Assembly (NCBI GenBank): GCA_022180565.1
Contig: BQML01000014.1
Span: 122,209-186,208, forward strand
Direction: 5' to 3'
Length of the DNA stretch: 64,000 nucleotides
DNA from: Bacteroidia bacterium
GTDB lineage: Bacteria; Bacteroidota; Ignavibacteria; UBA10030
Positions 62,243 through 64,000 of the stretch are shown here, piece by piece; positions within the stretch are counted from its first letter, which is position 1, and each line of letters opens with the position of its first letter. The notes beneath the pieces are model-generated. The model was not told the origin of the DNA. It searched no databases and saw nothing but the letters and a program-made list of their open reading frames with translations. The position numbers and the translations under genes were made by a program.

Positions 62243-63478
62243 GTGGATTTTCTTTCCACACCGTTGCGTCGGAAAATCCTCTTTGCATCCCTCTACGCCA
62301 GTGAGGGCGCGCCAATCGGATTCCTCTGGTGGGCCTTTCCCACGATCCTCCGTTCCGAGGGCGTTCCGCTCGAGGACATTACGGCTCTCACCTCTCTCCT
62401 TGTGCTTCCCTGGGCCTTGAAATTCCTCTGGGCCCCCGCCGTGGACCTCCTTCGCTTCCGCTGGCCTCTGAAACGATGGATCCTGACGTCCCAGTTCCTG
62501 ATGGGCATCACCCTGCTCCCCCTCATGGCGACCAATCCCGCAGAGCATATGCCCCTGCTTGTCGCGTTCCTCCTGGTCCACGCAATCGCTGCGGCAACAC
62601 AGGATGTTTCTATCGATGCCCTGTGCATTCGGGTTGCATCCCGCGCCGAACGAGGTTCCCTGAACGGATGGATGCAAGCCGGAATGCTTGTCAGCAGATC
62701 ACTCCTCGGCGGCGGATCACTGCTCCTGGTAGAACAGGTTGGTTTCCGCTTCATTATAATTCTTCTCGTTACCGTTGTGTGGTCTTCCTCCCTTCTTCTT
62801 ATGCTCTCCAAGCCCTCCCAGGAAAGCGCTCCACCCGCAAGCGGGTCTCTACAGCAATTCGTCGGAATTCTGCGCTCGGCATTTTCCAAAAGGCTGACAT
62901 GGCTTGTCCTCTTTTTTGCAGTGTTTTCCGGGGCGGCGTTTGAGGCCGTCGGAGCTGTGGGGGGACCGTTTCTTGTCGACCGAGGATTTTCCACGGAACA
63001 GGTAGGATGGTTCTTTCTTGTCCCGGCAGTTGCCTGCATGTCTGCGGGAGCGCTCCTTGGGGGCACGATTGCTGACGGCCGGCCGCGGTCATCCGCGGTC
63101 CGGTGCTTCCTGATGTTCATGTCCCTGTGCGTGCTCGGGCTCGCCGCTGCCGATCTTCTCGGTGCGCGCGGAACCATCCTGCTCATAGCCGTGGCCGTGA
63201 TCTATTGCGCGATCGGCCTCTTCATCGCCTCTACCTACGCGCTGTACATGGATCACACCACCCCACATCTCGGCGCAACGCAGTTCAGCGCGTACATGGG
63301 AGCGACCAATGCGTGTGAATCGTGGTCGGGTTTCGTCATGGGGAGGCTTGCGGGATCGGTAGGCTACGGGGTGGGGTTCGCACTTCTGGCAGGTGTTTCT
63401 CTTCTTTCCCTTGCTCTTCTTCCTTTCATCTCTGATCCTCGATCAGACTCTCTAACGCAGCCAGCCCGGAACGGATGA
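62243..63478 (+). CDS. AmpG-like MFS transporter
   Basis: A 411-residue transporter with about 12 helices. LYASEGAPIGFLWWAFPTIL and LPWALKFLWAPAVDLLR near the start are usual for the AmpG/PAT group, which imports muropeptides or transports acyl-CoA. ATQDVSIDALCIRVASRAER in the first cytoplasmic part agrees. The start is GTG, 2 bases after the fusion gene, so the two are coupled. Its 3' end overlaps the convergent amidohydrolase by 27 bases. Substrate is not known; the coupled enzyme suggests an amide or peptide-like compound. Confidence 0.84.
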   Translation: MDFLSTPLRRKILFASLYASEGAPIGFLWWAFPTILRSEGVPLEDITALTSLLVLPWALKFLWAPAVDLLRFRWPLKRWILTSQFLMGITLLPLMATNPAEHMPLLVAFLLVHAIAAATQDVSIDALCIRVASRAERGSLNGWMQAGMLVSRSLLGGGSLLLVEQVGFRFIIILLVTVVWSSSLLLMLSKPSQESAPPASGSLQQFVGILRSAFSKRLTWLVLFFAVFSGAAFEAVGAVGGPFLVDRGFSTEQVGWFFLVPAVACMSAGALLGGTIADGRPRSSAVRCFLMFMSLCVLGLAAADLLGARGTILLIAVAVIYCAIGLFIASTYALYMDHTTPHLGATQFSAYMGATNACESWSGFVMGRLAGSVGYGVGFALLAGVSLLSLALLPFISDPRSDSLTQPARNG

Positions 63479-64000
63479 GGATTTGACCTGTTCCACCGGC
63501 AATTTGAAGAGCCTGGCGGCGTTCTCAAAGAAGATTTTCCTCTTCTCTCGTTCCGGAATCGTCAATTCCTCCATGAACTCCAGATACGATTGCATCGACG
63601 AAATTGGCCAGTCCGTCCCGTAGAGCACCTTGTCCGGCTCTACGCCGTAGAGAAGCATTTCCTGAAGCTGTTTCCGCATGTACACTTCGAACCGATCCGT
63701 GAAGTCGCCGAGGACAAGTCCTGAAATGTCCGTGTACACGTTTTTATTCTTGTACACGACCTCCATGCAGTCCCGGATCCACGGATTGCCGATGTGACAG
63801 ATCACAATATTGACATCGGGATGGTCGACCGCAACATCGTCGATATGGATGGGATGGGAAAATTTGATCTTCCCCCGCGGATTGTAGGTGGCGCCCGAAT
63901 GGATCATCACAGGAACGCCGAACTCCGCCGCAAGCTCGTACACCGGTTGGAGCTTCTCATAGTTCGGATAGAACGGCTCATAGCCGGGATACAGCTTCAG
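63452..64000 (-). CDS. Metal-dependent amidohydrolase family protein (5' truncated)
   Basis: A frame open at the window edge; 182 residues of the C-terminal part are visible. VPVMIHSGATY, NIVICHIGNPWIRD, VYTDISGLVLG and LYGTDWPISS are the H, H and D motifs of the TIM-barrel amidohydrolase (amidohydrolase_2) family, which includes ACMS decarboxylase and related decarboxylases. The N-terminal HxH motif lies outside the window. Substrate unknown. The stop lies inside the 3' end of the AmpG-like gene, a tail-to-tail overlap of 27 bases. Confidence 0.85.
   Translation of the reverse strand: MKLYPGYEPFYPNYEKLQPVYELAAEFGVPVMIHSGATYNPRGKIKFSHPIHIDDVAVDHPDVNIVICHIGNPWIRDCMEVVYKNKNVYTDISGLVLGDFTDRFEVYMRKQLQEMLLYGVEPDKVLYGTDWPISSMQSYLEFMEELTIPEREKRKIFFENAARLFKLPVEQVKSSSVPGWLR

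Noticed and set aside
1..64000. tRNA, rRNA, prophage or transposase genes.
   Set aside because: Reading the gaps on both strands showed no cloverleaf, rRNA segment, integrase or transposase.

Overview
The window is a gene-dense, moderately GC-rich stretch of a bacterial chromosome. It looks like the Bacteroidota/Chlorobiota/Ignavibacteria side of the FCB group. The main pointers are a secreted subtilase with a C-terminal NYPNPFN-type (type IX secretion) sorting domain, a GldA/GldF/GldG-like ABC cassette, an LptE-type lipoprotein, DUF6588-like and DUF1207-like outer-membrane proteins, and runs of SurA/PrsA-like parvulins. Several genes carry clear AGGAGG-like ribosome sites, and candidate promoters have TTGACA-like/TA-rich boxes 17 nt apart. 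That argues against a typical Bacteroidia genome and for an Ignavibacteria/Chlorobi-like relative. The lineage is inference. No rRNA, tRNA, CRISPR array, prophage or insertion sequence was seen.

Layout. 1-5.2 kb: end of a radical-SAM gene, then a four-gene Gld-like ABC cassette. 5.2-14.8 kb: three parvulin chaperones, MoxR ATPase, T9SS-sorted subtilase, VWA membrane protein and a tiny membrane peptide. 14.8-17.3 kb: CDF metal exporter, YceI, VOC/glyoxalase protein. 17.4-23.0 kb: a plus-strand methylmalonate/malonate-semialdehyde dehydrogenase facing a minus-strand aminotransferase, DmpA/BapA-type peptidase and amino-acid permease; together they could degrade beta-alanine peptides. 23.0-27.2 kb: DUF1207-like protein and Mfd. 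27.2-31.2 kb: a structured intergenic element, an outer-membrane protein, a tandem-repeat tract, TypA/BipA and a small exported protein. 31.2-35.2 kb: orphan DNA methyltransferase and two divergent cation/proton antiporters. 35.2-40.3 kb: a minus-strand pta, membrane acyltransferase, short asparaginase-domain and Lon-like protease operon. 40.5-47.2 kb: a plus-strand run of miaB, SPOR protein, sigma-54-type activator, LptE, GT2 glycosyltransferase and TPR protein, ended by a strong terminator. 47.2-53.5 kb: rpsT, NudL-type CoA pyrophosphatase, RskA-like protein, cystathionine gamma-synthase-like enzyme, S9 peptidase and a DUF457-like membrane protein. 53.6-60.5 kb: REC-histidine kinase, then a minus-strand operon of D-threonine-aldolase-like enzyme, fused E1 dehydrogenase, SDR, DUF423 and class V aminotransferase. 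60.7-64 kb: GNAT-nitrilase fusion, AmpG-like transporter and a partial amidohydrolase.

Most content is core envelope biogenesis, protein quality control, amino-acid catabolism and ion homeostasis. I found no clear defence or mobile system. The best leads are the proposed beta-alanine/beta-peptide module, the nested hairpin upstream of mfd, the 24-nt tandem repeats before typA, the GSFTSA variant loop in the sigma-54-type activator, and the operon joining Pta to a membrane acyltransferase.
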